Position numbers and translations under genes: made by a program. Below are positions 8,501 through 16,576 of a DNA stretch of 64,000 nucleotides, piece after piece. Origin of the DNA: Paenibacillus sp. SC116. GTDB lineage: Bacteria; Bacillota; Bacilli; Paenibacillales; Paenibacillaceae. The notes beneath the pieces are model-generated. The model was not told the DNA's origin. It did not search any database and saw only the letters and a list, made by a program, of their open reading frames with translations. The DNA lies in assembly GCF_024733555.1 (NCBI RefSeq), contig NZ_JANIOF010000006.1:186001-250000 (forward strand), written 5' to 3'. Numbering within the stretch: the first letter of the stretch is position 1; each line of letters opens with the position of its first letter.

Positions 8501-9706
8501 TTATACTGGCTTGCCAGTAATACGCTGATATAAATGAAACATATCTTGATTGTAACGTGCCAGAGACCAATGATGCATACCGACATGTTGAGCATGCTGT
8601 CCAATTTGAATTCTTTGCGTATCATACTGCAGTAAATGGTGCAAATGACGGAATAATGAATTACTATCATTAGTAGGCACTACGACTCCTGTTGTCCCAT
8701 GCTGAACCATCTCTGGCAATCCGCTCGCCGAAGAGACAATGACAGCACAGCCAGCAACTTGCGCTTCAATAACAGAGAGCGGCTGATTATCTTGCAAACT
8801 AGGCTGCACATAGATATCAGTCAGTGCCATGAAGCGAGGGACGTCAGAGCGAGCTCCCCAAAATACAACATCGGAACCTATTCCGAGCGATTCGGCTTGC
8901 TGAATATACTCACTTTTGTTATCACCTTCGCCAATAAGCCAGCACACCCAGTCCTGCCTAACTTGTTTTAAGGAAGACAATGCTTTGAGCAATATTTGAA
9001 TGCCTTTGAGATGGACGAAGCGACCTGCGTAGGTAATGACTTTTTTATAAGGAGGAACAACAGCTTCGTTAGGCACATGCATCTGGGCGTGAAAATGGGC
9101 CGTATCGATTCCGTATGGAAAAACACTTACATGTGTTTCTGGAACTCGGTAATCTTGGCCTAATATTTGCTTCAGCCAATTGGAGGCGGACAGCGCGTGA
9201 TTGGCTGATAGGATGCCTCTTTTTTCTAGCGAGAAATAGTAAGCGTAGAGCAGATCAAAGTTGCTGCTAGGCAAAGCATTGGAGTCGATAAGCAGCTTAA
9301 TCTCGCCAAGCAGTGATCCGTGAGGATTAACTAAGAGCGGGACATGAGGAGGCTTCACCCGAGCGATGGAGCGGGCAGAAATAGCGTCTTGCGTATGGAT
9401 GAGATCGTACTGGCCTAGGTTTAGTGTTGATGCAGTGAGTTCCATGATTAAACGGTCTACTTCTGTATGATAGACGACAGCATTGGCACTGAGGGGAGTA
9501 TGATTCAAATGTGTTTCGATCAACGGTGAATAATGGGACTTGATGAAGCGGCGCTGCTGATTGACGAGATGATAGTAATGAACATTGTTGCCGAATATGT
9601 CTACCTCATGGCCTCTAGCCCGGAGATCATTTGCTAGACGTTCCATTAGGGGCCATACACCGCCAAGATGGGGAATTTCCCAATATGTCGCTAGCAGTAT
9701 TTTCAT
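8501..9706 (-). CDS. Family 4 glycosyltransferase
   Basis: A retaining GT-B glycosyltransferase of about 401 residues. The N-terminal half begins MKILLATYW and has a glycine-rich HLGGVW loop; the C-terminal half has GRFVHLKGI (donor-binding Arg/Lys) and the E-x7-E type motif starting near Glu314, EAQVAGCAVIVSS..GLPE. The frame extends to 9847, but ATG 9706 follows AGGGGGG by 6 nt and starts at the conserved first beta strand. Substrates are unknown; neighbours point to a surface or spore polysaccharide. It is divergent from the plus-strand genes starting at 9901, with a 195-bp shared upstream region. Confidence 0.88.
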   Translation of the reverse strand: MKILLATYWEIPHLGGVWPLMERLANDLRARGHEVDIFGNNVHYYHLVNQQRRFIKSHYSPLIETHLNHTPLSANAVVYHTEVDRLIMELTASTLNLGQYDLIHTQDAISARSIARVKPPHVPLLVNPHGSLLGEIKLLIDSNALPSSNFDLLYAYYFSLEKRGILSANHALSASNWLKQILGQDYRVPETHVSVFPYGIDTAHFHAQMHVPNEAVVPPYKKVITYAGRFVHLKGIQILLKALSSLKQVRQDWVCWLIGEGDNKSEYIQQAESLGIGSDVVFWGARSDVPRFMALTDIYVQPSLQDNQPLSVIEAQVAGCAVIVSSASGLPEMVQHGTTGVVVPTNDSNSLFRHLHHLLQYDTQRIQIGQHAQHVGMHHWSLARYNQDMFHLYQRITGKPV

Positions 9707-9845
9707 TCGCAACCCCCCTGCTGTCATAGTTAGATGCTCTAATATATGGGAAGCATAGCAAAGTTGTATAGGCAGTCCACCTAGATAAGCTGGGAAATGG
9801 ACGGAAGATGGAAAAGGAGTACGTTGCCAATCAGCTATAGCTAGC

Positions 9846-9863
9846 ATATCGTAATCACGATAT
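9846..9863. promoter_or_regulatory. Operator-like inverted repeat between divergent genes
   Basis: ATATCGT (9846-9852) and ACGATAT (9857-9863) form a perfect 7-bp inverted repeat with a 4-bp spacer. It lies in the divergent region between the glycosyltransferase start (9706, minus) and the small gene at 9901. The repeat also contains a CATATCGTA that fits a SigK -10, but no matching -35 is present. Confidence 0.35.
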
Positions 9864-9900
9864 CGCTAATGAAAGCTGAATAAAGCGAGGAGAAGATACG

Positions 9901-10257
9901 ATGAGTGTATATTACTCGCAGCTAATTGATAATGTGGAACGGAACGGAAAAGCTCCCTATGAAAAAATCACCTTGTTTGTCCGCAATCAGTGTCCTCAAC
10001 AATCGAACTTACTTGTTAGGCTGACGGCCAATGACGCCGTATTTGCTCAACATTTGCATCGGCTAACGCCAGCGGGGTTGCCCAATTGTGAAGTGCAGTT
10101 ATCTGATATTCGGCTTATAGCTGGGACAATTGTCATCCAGCTGTATACGACGATATCAGGCCAACATCCACTAGATATTATTCTTCGAGTGTACAACCGA
10201 AGAGGACACATTATTCATGAATGGGGCATGGTATCTTTTACGGAATTTACGAATTGA
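9901..10257 (+). CDS. Unknown 118-residue protein, beta-rich
   Basis: Not recognised. The protein alternates hydrophobic and polar residues (ITLFVRNQ, LLVRLTAND, IVIQLYTTI, IILRVYNRRG), which suggests an all-beta, Ig-like or jelly-roll domain. It has no signal peptide or cysteine cluster beyond two Cys near residues 32 and 63. GGAG lies 8 nt before the ATG. It precedes an epimerase gene by about 70 bp in the same direction and may share its transcript. A role in spore surface or polysaccharide assembly is guesswork from context. Confidence 0.6.
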   Translation: MSVYYSQLIDNVERNGKAPYEKITLFVRNQCPQQSNLLVRLTANDAVFAQHLHRLTPAGLPNCEVQLSDIRLIAGTIVIQLYTTISGQHPLDIILRVYNRRGHIIHEWGMVSFTEFTN

Positions 10258-10326
10258 GAGGGTACCTTTGATAAGGAATTGGAATTGAGGTTCAGCTCAT
10301 ACATCCCTCACAGGAAAGAGAGTGGC

Positions 10327-11256
10327 ATGATGCGAATTATTGTTACAGGAGGGGCCGGATTTATCGGATCTCACGTTGTGGAAGATTTGATATCGAATGG
10401 CCATGAAGTACATGTGCTAGACAATTTTAGTACGGGCAGTCGCAGCTGGATACATCCTTCAGCCATTACGCATGACGGTGATATTCGCCGACGTGCTGTT
10501 GTATCTCTTATCCAATCTTTACAGCCCGATGTGGTTGTACATTTAGCAGCCCAAGCTGATGTGAAGAAGTCGCAGGAAGATCCTTATGACGATTTAGACG
10601 TAAATGCAAGTGGCACGATTCGATTGCTGCAAGCATGCGCCTCTTTATCAAATACTCACTTTATTTTTGCCTCCACTTCTGCCGTGTACGGCGATCAGTC
10701 CCACACAACGATCAGCGAAAGTGATTCTCTCCATCCAAGTTCATGCTATGGGTTATCCAAATGGACAGCTGAACAGTACATTCGCTTATTTTCGCAGCAA
10801 CACGAGCTTCATACTTCCATACTCCGATTTGCAAATGTATATGGGCCCCGTCAAACACCGAAAGGTGAAGGCGGAGTCATCGCTTTGTTCACTGATCGTA
10901 TTTTGCACGATAAACCGATCCTTATTCATGGAGATGGTGAGCAAACAAGGGATTTTATTTATGTAAAAGATGTGTCAAGCGCCATCCAATCCGTTGCTGC
11001 TCATCGCTTGTATGATACGTTCAACGTTAGTACAGGAAAGTCGGTTTCCATTAACGAGCTAAGCCTTATCTATGAACAGTTGTCAGGTAAAAGTATTCAA
11101 CGGCAGCGGGGAATGAAGCGAATCGGTGATATTCGACATAGCTGCCTAAGTGCGGATAAGCTTCAGCATCATTCCTCTTGGCGGCCTAGCTATTCTTTAC
11201 ATCAAGGACTGGAATTAACATGGCAGTATGCCGCAGCAGCACTTCCATCTGGCTAG
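10327..11256 (+). CDS. UDP-glucose 4-epimerase-like NAD-dependent SDR
   Basis: An extended SDR of about 309 residues in the GalE/UDP-sugar epimerase class. The NAD-binding motif TGGAGFIG is at residues 7-14, the STSAVYG strand near 116-122, and the catalytic pair Y141-x3-K145 in YGLSK. The C-terminal half has RFANVYGPRQ and the TRDFIYVKDV segment typical of UDP-sugar 4-epimerases. The frame opens at 10279 without a ribosome binding site; ATG 10327 (or the adjacent ATG 10330) follows AGGAAAGAG and begins directly at the Rossmann strand. It probably supplies UDP-galactose or UDP-GalNAc to the glycosyltransferases around it. Confidence 0.88.
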   Translation: MMRIIVTGGAGFIGSHVVEDLISNGHEVHVLDNFSTGSRSWIHPSAITHDGDIRRRAVVSLIQSLQPDVVVHLAAQADVKKSQEDPYDDLDVNASGTIRLLQACASLSNTHFIFASTSAVYGDQSHTTISESDSLHPSSCYGLSKWTAEQYIRLFSQQHELHTSILRFANVYGPRQTPKGEGGVIALFTDRILHDKPILIHGDGEQTRDFIYVKDVSSAIQSVAAHRLYDTFNVSTGKSVSINELSLIYEQLSGKSIQRQRGMKRIGDIRHSCLSADKLQHHSSWRPSYSLHQGLELTWQYAAAALPSG

Positions 11257-11274
11257 CCGTCTAGGATAAAACAA

Positions 11275-11320
11275 AAACATCCAATCCTATTGAGGAAGAG
11301 TTACATAGGATTGGATGTTT
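11275..11320. terminator. Bidirectional terminator
   Basis: AAACATCCAATCCTAT (11275-11290) and ATAGGATTGGATGTTT (11305-11320) form a perfect 16-bp stem with a 14-nt loop, between the convergent epimerase and glycosyltransferase genes. T-rich and A-rich flanks serve both directions. Confidence 0.9.
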
Positions 11321-11322
11321 AT

Positions 11323-12411
11323 TTATTTCCGCTTGTTGTGAGTGAGAACGAGTACTTGGTTCACCATATGGAGAAAGTCAGCTTGATATTTGCTTGGTGA
11401 AAAATGATTTTTAATATGAAGAATCCCTTGATCTTGTATACTGGCTCGTAAAGCTTGATCGGAAATGAGCGAGCGACCTTCTTGGACAGCCTGTTCAATG
11501 TGGCCATAAGGATAAAATTTTCCAGTTATATTATGGGTGATAAAGGCACGGACGCCATCTGAATCCGTACTTAGAACAGGGCAACGGCAGCACATGGCCT
11601 CAGCAACCGCATAGCCGAACCCCTCGGCTTGGGACGTAGAGAGCAGAAATCCTCCCGAGTCACCGATCATGGAGTAGTAGTCCGCCATATGTGAATGAGG
11701 CACACGATCACGAATCGTCAAAATATGTTGCAAGTTCAGCCTTTGGATAAATGGCTCGAACTCTTGCAGATCTTGTTCCACATATATCGTCGAATCGTAA
11801 AACATCCATAAACGGACATTGGGCATATAGTAATGCATCCAATAGCCGATTTCTAAAAAGTGCTTCCAGTTCTTGTTCGCTTCTAATCTCCCCACCCAAG
11901 CAATAATAGGGTTAGACACTGGCGGATTGTATTTATAATGAATTTTATCTGTGTCTACTACATTAGGGAAGGAGTACTGTGGCAGCCATGGACAGTATTT
12001 ACGAAACAATTGGACAAGATGGGCTGTTTTGGGGAGATGAACGCCAGCAGCATATTGCCTTAAGTACGGGACAGCTTCCTGTACAGTTCGTTCCGCAAGG
12101 CTAATATGCCCAAGTCCCTGTGCCTCGTACAGAATAGGCCCTCTGTAACCTAGCCTGCGAAGTCGCTCCAGCATTAAATAATCTGAAGAAACGATAATTA
12201 GCTGATAACGGTGAGTACGAATAAGCTGGGAAATATCTTCGTCATAAGATGTCGTATACATAGGAATCGAGGTCGGATTGTGGATAACGCTTCCGGGAGT
12301 CGTATATAGGAGATGGCCTTCGATACCTACATGTTTGAGTACTTGACAGCGTTGTCGATTTAGCGTATCAATTCCTCCACTTGGAACGTAGAACGTGAAT
12401 AGAATCTTCAA
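11323..12411 (-). CDS. Family 4 glycosyltransferase
   Basis: A GT-B glycosyltransferase of 362 residues starting MKILFTFYVPSGGIDTLN, with IIAWVGRLEANKNW as the donor-binding loop and EGFGYAVAEAMCCRCPVLST as the E-x7-E signature. The start is a TTG at 12411, placed 6 nt after GGAGGCGG on the minus strand; no upstream ATG is supported. The protein has a Tyr/His-rich middle (WMHYYMPNVRLWMFY). It is convergent with the epimerase gene and separated from the YhcN-like gene by 250 bp in which no further gene was seen. A perfect SigE-like -10, CATACAAT (12463-12470, minus), lies upstream but lacks a matching -35. Confidence 0.87.
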   Translation of the reverse strand: MKILFTFYVPSGGIDTLNRQRCQVLKHVGIEGHLLYTTPGSVIHNPTSIPMYTTSYDEDISQLIRTHRYQLIIVSSDYLMLERLRRLGYRGPILYEAQGLGHISLAERTVQEAVPYLRQYAAGVHLPKTAHLVQLFRKYCPWLPQYSFPNVVDTDKIHYKYNPPVSNPIIAWVGRLEANKNWKHFLEIGYWMHYYMPNVRLWMFYDSTIYVEQDLQEFEPFIQRLNLQHILTIRDRVPHSHMADYYSMIGDSGGFLLSTSQAEGFGYAVAEAMCCRCPVLSTDSDGVRAFITHNITGKFYPYGHIEQAVQEGRSLISDQALRASIQDQGILHIKNHFSPSKYQADFLHMVNQVLVLTHNKRK

Positions 12412-12661
12412 TCTTATCCGCCTCCAGCGATGTGGCGTGAATACCTCCGAATGCTTGTTAGCATTGTATGAGCTTGAATCGACTCCGGTGTGGGCAAGTT
12501 GTCTTGCTCCACGGTCGTTCAGAAGGGTGCAGTATCGCAGTATTTGACCATACTATCGTCCGTTCAATGCCAACTTTTTAGTAGCATTTGCAGCGTGCCT
12601 GATGAGCATGATAACAGATGGCAGCACCTTATCAATACTCATCATAAGGAGGATCACATTC

Positions 12662-13384
12662 ATGCGTATGAAGGCAGCGCTACTGACAATGACAGCAGCA
12701 ATGGTCATGATGACAAGTTTGACGGGATGTTACAATAACGGAACAACTACAAAAGGTGCGTACCCGAATACGACGTCTAATTACCAAAATGGAATGGCTC
12801 CATACGGGACACAGGGCACGAATGGATATGGTTACCCTAATGGATATGGCACTCCATATAATACGGATGGAAATTATTATCGTAATTCTAATCGCAATGA
12901 TGGCATAAGCGGTTATGGCTACAACGGGTATAACCAAAACGGGTATAACCATGGTGGATACCGTGGGTATAATACGAATCGCAATATGCCGTATACTGGC
13001 CAAAACATGACTTTGAGCCAAAAAGCGGCTGATAGAGTGGCTGCGATTCCAGGTGTGCATCGTGCTTACGTTGTACAAAGCAATGACAGTGCTTATGTTG
13101 CCGTTACAACAGCATCTGCGCATAGACAAGGTGGCGTAAATAAAGCGAATACAGGCAACAAAGCGATATCTCAGGATTTGAAGACCAAGATTGCGCATGA
13201 AGTGAAAAAAGCTTCCCCTAACGTCAAAAATGTACATGTATCAGAAGATCCGCATTTTGTAGATCGTATGTCTCAGTATGCTGAGCATGTAAAAGCAGGT
13301 CATCCGTTCCAAGGCTTTGCTGTTGAATTTAATGATATGACGAGACGGATATTCCCAACGAACGCAGGGCATGCTGTGAAATAA
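12662..13384 (+). CDS. YhcN/YlaJ-family sporulation lipoprotein
   Basis: A secreted lipoprotein of 240 residues. The signal peptide ends in the lipobox LTGC (Cys23). A Gly/Tyr/Asn-rich low-complexity stretch follows (about residues 50-115, with many NGY and GYN steps). The C-terminal domain starts near SQKAADRVAAIPGVHRAYVV and continues with AYVAVTT and PNVKNVHVSEDP, the hallmark of the YhcN/YlaJ spore-associated lipoproteins. These are made in the forespore and sit at the inner spore membrane in Bacillus; a germination role is reported but incompletely defined. ATG 12662 follows AAGGAGG by 9 nt; the frame reaches 12602 without support. The aromatic-rich linker is much longer than usual. Confidence 0.85.
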   Translation: MRMKAALLTMTAAMVMMTSLTGCYNNGTTTKGAYPNTTSNYQNGMAPYGTQGTNGYGYPNGYGTPYNTDGNYYRNSNRNDGISGYGYNGYNQNGYNHGGYRGYNTNRNMPYTGQNMTLSQKAADRVAAIPGVHRAYVVQSNDSAYVAVTTASAHRQGGVNKANTGNKAISQDLKTKIAHEVKKASPNVKNVHVSEDPHFVDRMSQYAEHVKAGHPFQGFAVEFNDMTRRIFPTNAGHAVK

Positions 13385-13410
13385 CAACATCGCTTACGTC
13401 TCCCTAATAG

Positions 13411-13484
13411 TGGGCTGTCATCAGATACACTGTGTCATAAGCAATTATGCTTTTGGTATAGCGTATAGGATACAGCCCATTTTT
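13411..13484 (+). terminator. Possible terminator with long loop
   Basis: TGGGCTGT (13411-13418) and ACAGCCCA (13472-13479) can pair and are followed by TTTTT. The 53-nt loop is long, so the call is tentative. Confidence 0.45.
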
Positions 13485-13495
13485 ACTGTGCTCAG

Positions 13496-13524
13496 CACCA
13501 AGTGTAAGTGCCCTTCATACTATA
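13496..13524 (+). promoter_or_regulatory. SigK-type promoter of gerE
   Basis: CACC (13496-13499) matches the SigK -35 (mACm), and CATACTATA (13516-13524) matches the -10 CATAnnnTA exactly, with a 16-bp spacer. It lies about 64 bp before the gerE start. In Bacillus subtilis gerE is transcribed by SigK in the mother cell, so site and gene agree. Confidence 0.8.
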
Positions 13525-13587
13525 ACTTTGACTGTATCCCTTAACCTTGTTAAATCTACACAAAACTCGGGCAAGGAGGGGTGACAC

Positions 13588-13812
13588 TTGAAGGGCAGCG
13601 ATCACAAGAGCAAATTCCTTTTAACCAACCGTGAACGTGAAGTCTTTGAATTGCTCGTACAAGACAAAACGACCCGCGATATCGCGCAACAGTTATTCAT
13701 CAGCGAGAAGACGGTTCGAAATCACATCTCGAATGTGATGCAGAAACTAAATGTAAAAGGTCGTTCACAAGCGGTTGTCCAGCTTATCAAGCTTGGGGAG
13801 TTAAAAATCTGA
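13588..13812 (+). CDS. gerE: Late sporulation transcription factor GerE
   Basis: A stand-alone LuxR-type helix-turn-helix protein of 74 residues, the same length as Bacillus subtilis GerE. The core LTNREREVFELLVQDKTTRD is followed by ISEKTVRNHISNVMQKLNVK and KGRSQAVVQLIKLGEL, essentially the GerE signature. It acts as a dimer in the mother cell, activating and repressing SigK-dependent coat genes. The start is TTG 13588 behind AAGGAGGGG. A SigK promoter is visible upstream and a terminator downstream, so it is monocistronic. Its neighbours include a YhcN-like lipoprotein and polysaccharide genes that could be part of its regulon, but no GerE boxes were assigned. Confidence 0.96.
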   Translation: MKGSDHKSKFLLTNREREVFELLVQDKTTRDIAQQLFISEKTVRNHISNVMQKLNVKGRSQAVVQLIKLGELKI

Positions 13813-13930
13813 TAGCAGTTCACGCCCTTATCGTTTAACCTTTGTAATCTTGCCTTTACTGTCAATACGGTAAGCAGGAAAAAAGGTTATGGGATGAGCA
13901 AGTTCAAGCAGCTTGCATCAGATATAATTG

Positions 13931-13983
13931 AGCGTCCGACACAGTACTTTCGCGGGTACTGGCGGGGACGCTTTATTTTTTTG
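13931..13983 (+). terminator. Rho-independent terminator after gerE
   Basis: AGCGTCC (13931-13937) pairs with GGACGCT (13966-13972), with an inner AGTAC/GTACT stem, followed by TTATTTTTTT. Confidence 0.85.
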
Positions 13984-14013
13984 TGAGGAAGCTATCATAC
14001 AAACTTATTTTAT

Positions 14014-14048
14014 AAAAAAGAAAGTGACTACCTAATAAGGTAATCACT
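14014..14048 (-). terminator. Terminator of the small CxC protein gene (minus strand)
   Basis: On the minus strand AGTGATTACCT pairs with AGGTAGTCACT (one G-U pair, 4-nt loop) and is followed by a T-rich run, directly after the gene ending at 14067. Confidence 0.85.
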
Positions 14049-14066
14049 CTTGTATTCAAGGCTAAT

Positions 14067-14315
14067 TTAATAATCGTAATCAAACAACTGCTCATGACAG
14101 TTTATCATTTTTATCAATTGTGATTTTGGATACCCGTGCTGTTTGGTCTTCTCGCTGCACATCGCGCAAGAACAATGTACTTTTCCTTTGGCAAAACGCC
14201 CTTCGATTTTGACTAACCAATCCCGCTGAGCAGCTATCAGCTTCTTGCGCTGAATGATTCGTTTTCTTTGATGTCTAGCATAGGCTTTATTGCGATTTTT
14301 GTTTTGAGGCTTCAT
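14067..14315 (-). CDS. Small basic protein with a CxC-x2-C motif, unknown function
   Basis: An 82-residue protein. Its first 30 residues are very basic (KNRNKAYARHQRKRIIQRKK) and are followed by GKVHCSCAMCSEKTK, a C-x-C-x2-C cluster that could bind zinc or another metal. Short proteins of this shape recur in Firmicutes genomes as conserved hypotheticals; no function is known to me. GGGAG lies about 10 nt before the ATG, and a good terminator follows the stop. It is convergent with gerE. The basic N-terminus suggests contact with nucleic acid, which is inference only. Confidence 0.72.
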   Translation of the reverse strand: MKPQNKNRNKAYARHQRKRIIQRKKLIAAQRDWLVKIEGRFAKGKVHCSCAMCSEKTKQHGYPKSQLIKMINCHEQLFDYDY

Positions 14316-14570
14316 GCCATCACGCTCCCTTGGAAAGAGGCTCCGCCCATAGAGGACACCAAGGGTATTCGTTATTCGTCTACAGGCAGAGCGTGAGCGT
14401 GAATGGATATAAGAATAGAATGATAATAGGTCACCTGTTTCAATGAAAGTTACTTCAACTATATAAAATATGCCTGTTATTAAAAGAAAAAAATGATTAT
14501 AGCATGCTTTTATGTATACTTGCTATGGCAGCGTTTGTTGCGAACTAAGGAAGGCATTCTTAAATTCATG
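14316..14570. other. Intergenic region without recognised features
   Basis: About 255 bp, AT-rich in its right half, between the small CxC gene and the nagA terminator. I see no ORF with a ribosome binding site, no RNA gene and no clear promoter motif other than the general AT richness expected upstream of the minus-strand gene. Confidence 0.5.
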
Positions 14571-14630
14571 CAGAAAAAACCTCCAATACCACTGGTGGGA
14601 TTTAGCCCGTTAAATGTGGCATTGAAGGTT
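14571..14630 (-). terminator. Terminator of the nag operon (minus strand)
   Basis: On the minus strand AACCTTCAATGCCAC (14630-14616) pairs through G-U wobbles with GTGGTATTGGAGGTT (14592-14578) and continues into TTTTT, 43 bp after the nagA stop. Confidence 0.75.
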
Positions 14631-14672
14631 CTTATTGTATGATTACTACATTAGCGCTTTGCTAACGTCATA

Positions 14673-15848
14673 TTAAGCTTTTGTATTTCCTTTTACCCAT
14701 ACGTCTCTAACGTTTAGGTCACGGTCTGTTAACACGAGGTCAGCTTGCTTGCCAACTTCGATGCTGCCTGTCACTTCGTCAATGCCGATTAATTGGGCAG
14801 GATTGATGCTTGCGAGGCGGGAAGCCTCTTCAAGCGACAAACCTACTTGGTTGATGACGAATCGAACCGCTTCGATCATCGTCAGCGTGCTGCCAGCAAG
14901 TGCACCGCCTTCTGTAAGGCGGCATTCGCCATCCTTCATTGTTACGGCAAGGCCGCCAAGGTCATATTGACCGTCAGGCATGCCAGCAGCAGCCATCGCG
15001 TCAGTAATGAGCACGAGTTTGCCGGGTGCTTTGGAACGAGCAAGCAGTTTGATGCATGCGGGGTGAACGTGAATGCCGTCGGCAATAATTTCTGCCGTGA
15101 TACGGTCATCTGTTAGAACTGCACCCGCTACGCCAGGATCGCGATGGTGAACGCCTGTCATTGCATTGAACGTATGCACAGCTTGATTCAAGCCTGCATT
15201 CGCAGCGACAGTCATCTCATCGTACGTTGCTCCTGTATGCCCAGCAGCAACGTTAATGCCGTGAGCGCGACACCAGCGAATCGCTTCGAGCGACTCGTTG
15301 CGCTCTGGAGCAAGTGTGAGCTGCTTCATAATGCCAGGATGCTTCTCATGCCACTCTTGCAGCCACTCTAGCTGTGGGTCCATCATGTAAGCTTCGTTTT
15401 GAGCGCCTTTATACTTTGGATTGACGAATGGTCCTTCCAAATGTAGACCTGCCAGCTGCGCGTAGGAAGAGCCGTTGCTGATGTAGGACTCTACTGCTGC
15501 TACTACGCTGCTAAGCGCTTCGCGGGACTGTGTCATCGACGTTGCCAGCATTGCTGTCGTGCCATGTTCCATATGGAATTTTGTAATCGTGTCGTATGCT
15601 TCTGCCGTTGCATCCATAAAGTCCGCGCCGAAACCGCCATGGACATGAACATCAATGAAGCCTGGCAGCAAGTAGCCGTTGTCAGCATCGATCGCATCGG
15701 ACAGCCACACTTGGTCTGCTTCTGTTAGTTGTGCTTGCGTGCCGATATAGGCAATACGACCATCAACGATACGAACAACACCGTTAGAGATAACGCCGTT
15801 CAACGTCACAACTTGAGCATTTTTAATCGTAAAAGTTGTATTATGCAT
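14673..15848 (-). CDS. nagA: N-acetylglucosamine-6-phosphate deacetylase
   Basis: Removes the acetyl group from GlcNAc-6-phosphate to give glucosamine-6-phosphate, feeding both catabolism and cell-wall precursor recycling. It is a 391-residue amidohydrolase with the metal motif HVHGG (His68, His70), a GLHLEGPF loop carrying the metal-binding Glu, GHTGA, and the catalytic-Asp region LITDAMAAAGMPDG. The length is normal. The ATG lies inside the 3' end of nagB (8-nt overlap), so the two are translationally coupled, and the operon order rpiR-nagB-nagA puts the regulator first. A terminator follows 43 bp downstream. Confidence 0.96.
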   Translation of the reverse strand: MHNTTFTIKNAQVVTLNGVISNGVVRIVDGRIAYIGTQAQLTEADQVWLSDAIDADNGYLLPGFIDVHVHGGFGADFMDATAEAYDTITKFHMEHGTTAMLATSMTQSREALSSVVAAVESYISNGSSYAQLAGLHLEGPFVNPKYKGAQNEAYMMDPQLEWLQEWHEKHPGIMKQLTLAPERNESLEAIRWCRAHGINVAAGHTGATYDEMTVAANAGLNQAVHTFNAMTGVHHRDPGVAGAVLTDDRITAEIIADGIHVHPACIKLLARSKAPGKLVLITDAMAAAGMPDGQYDLGGLAVTMKDGECRLTEGGALAGSTLTMIEAVRFVINQVGLSLEEASRLASINPAQLIGIDEVTGSIEVGKQADLVLTDRDLNVRDVWVKGNTKA

Positions 15849-16569
15849 GGAAATGTTTCGCCGCCTCTTTGTCGAGAAGTACCACCACGTTAGGATGTGT
15901 TTGCAGCAAGGATGCTGGCACTTCCGTCGTAATTGGACCCGTCAAAGCGCGGTGAACGATGTCTGCTTTTTCTGCGCCGCGTACGACAAGCATGACCATT
16001 TTCGCTTTAAGAATAGAGCCTACGCCCATTGTAATTGCTTGTGTAGGAACTTCGTCAATCGAGTTGAAGAAACGAGCGTTAGCTTGACGAGTTTCTTCTT
16101 TCAAGTTCACGACATGCGTTCCTGCATGTAGCTCTGCATCTGGTTCGTTGAAGCCGATGTGACCGTTGTGGCCAAGACCGAGCAATTGAAGATCAATGGA
16201 AGCTTTAGCGAGCTGCTCATCATAGGACTTGCTTTCTGCTTCCAAGTCAGCTGCATTACCGTTAGGTACATGCGTTTGTGCTTTATCGATATTAATATGG
16301 TTGAACAATTGCACGTTCATGAAGGAACGGTATGTCTCTGGGTGATCGGCTGGAAGTCCGCAATATTCATCCAAGTTGTAAGAGGTTACGTCTTTAAAAT
16401 CAACATAGCCCTTCTCATTCAACCGAATAAGCTCTTGGTAAATGCCGATTGGCGTGCTGCCTGTTGCCAAGCCAAGAACAGCAGTAGGTTTCGTTTGGAT
16501 AAGGCTTGCGAAAATACCTGCTGCGATTTGGTTCAATTCTTCGTTTGTGTTAAAAGTCATAATATTCAT
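15841..16569 (-). CDS. nagB: Glucosamine-6-phosphate deaminase
   Basis: Converts glucosamine-6-phosphate to fructose-6-phosphate and ammonia. It is a 242-residue protein with the phosphate loop GLATGSTP (residues 33-40), YNLDEY with the ring-opening base Asp67, and GLGHNGHIGFNEP carrying His137 and Glu142 of the catalytic triad. It belongs to the short Bacillus-type NagB that lacks the C-terminal allosteric extension of the enterobacterial enzyme. GGGAGGTAATG provides the ribosome binding site, and the gene starts only 7 bp after the regulator stop and overlaps nagA by 8 nt. Confidence 0.97.
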   Translation of the reverse strand: MNIMTFNTNEELNQIAAGIFASLIQTKPTAVLGLATGSTPIGIYQELIRLNEKGYVDFKDVTSYNLDEYCGLPADHPETYRSFMNVQLFNHINIDKAQTHVPNGNAADLEAESKSYDEQLAKASIDLQLLGLGHNGHIGFNEPDAELHAGTHVVNLKEETRQANARFFNSIDEVPTQAITMGVGSILKAKMVMLVVRGAEKADIVHRALTGPITTEVPASLLQTHPNVVVLLDKEAAKHFHA

Positions 16570-16576
16570 TATGCCA

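Noticed and set aside
12463-12470. Perfect SigE -10 (CATACAAT, minus) before the GT4 gene
   Set aside because: There is no ATATT-type -35 at 14-15 bp, so an 8-bp match alone is not enough for a promoter call.
12549-12555. CATACTA resembling a SigF/SigG -10 before the YhcN-like gene
   Set aside because: No matching -35 at 17-18 bp.
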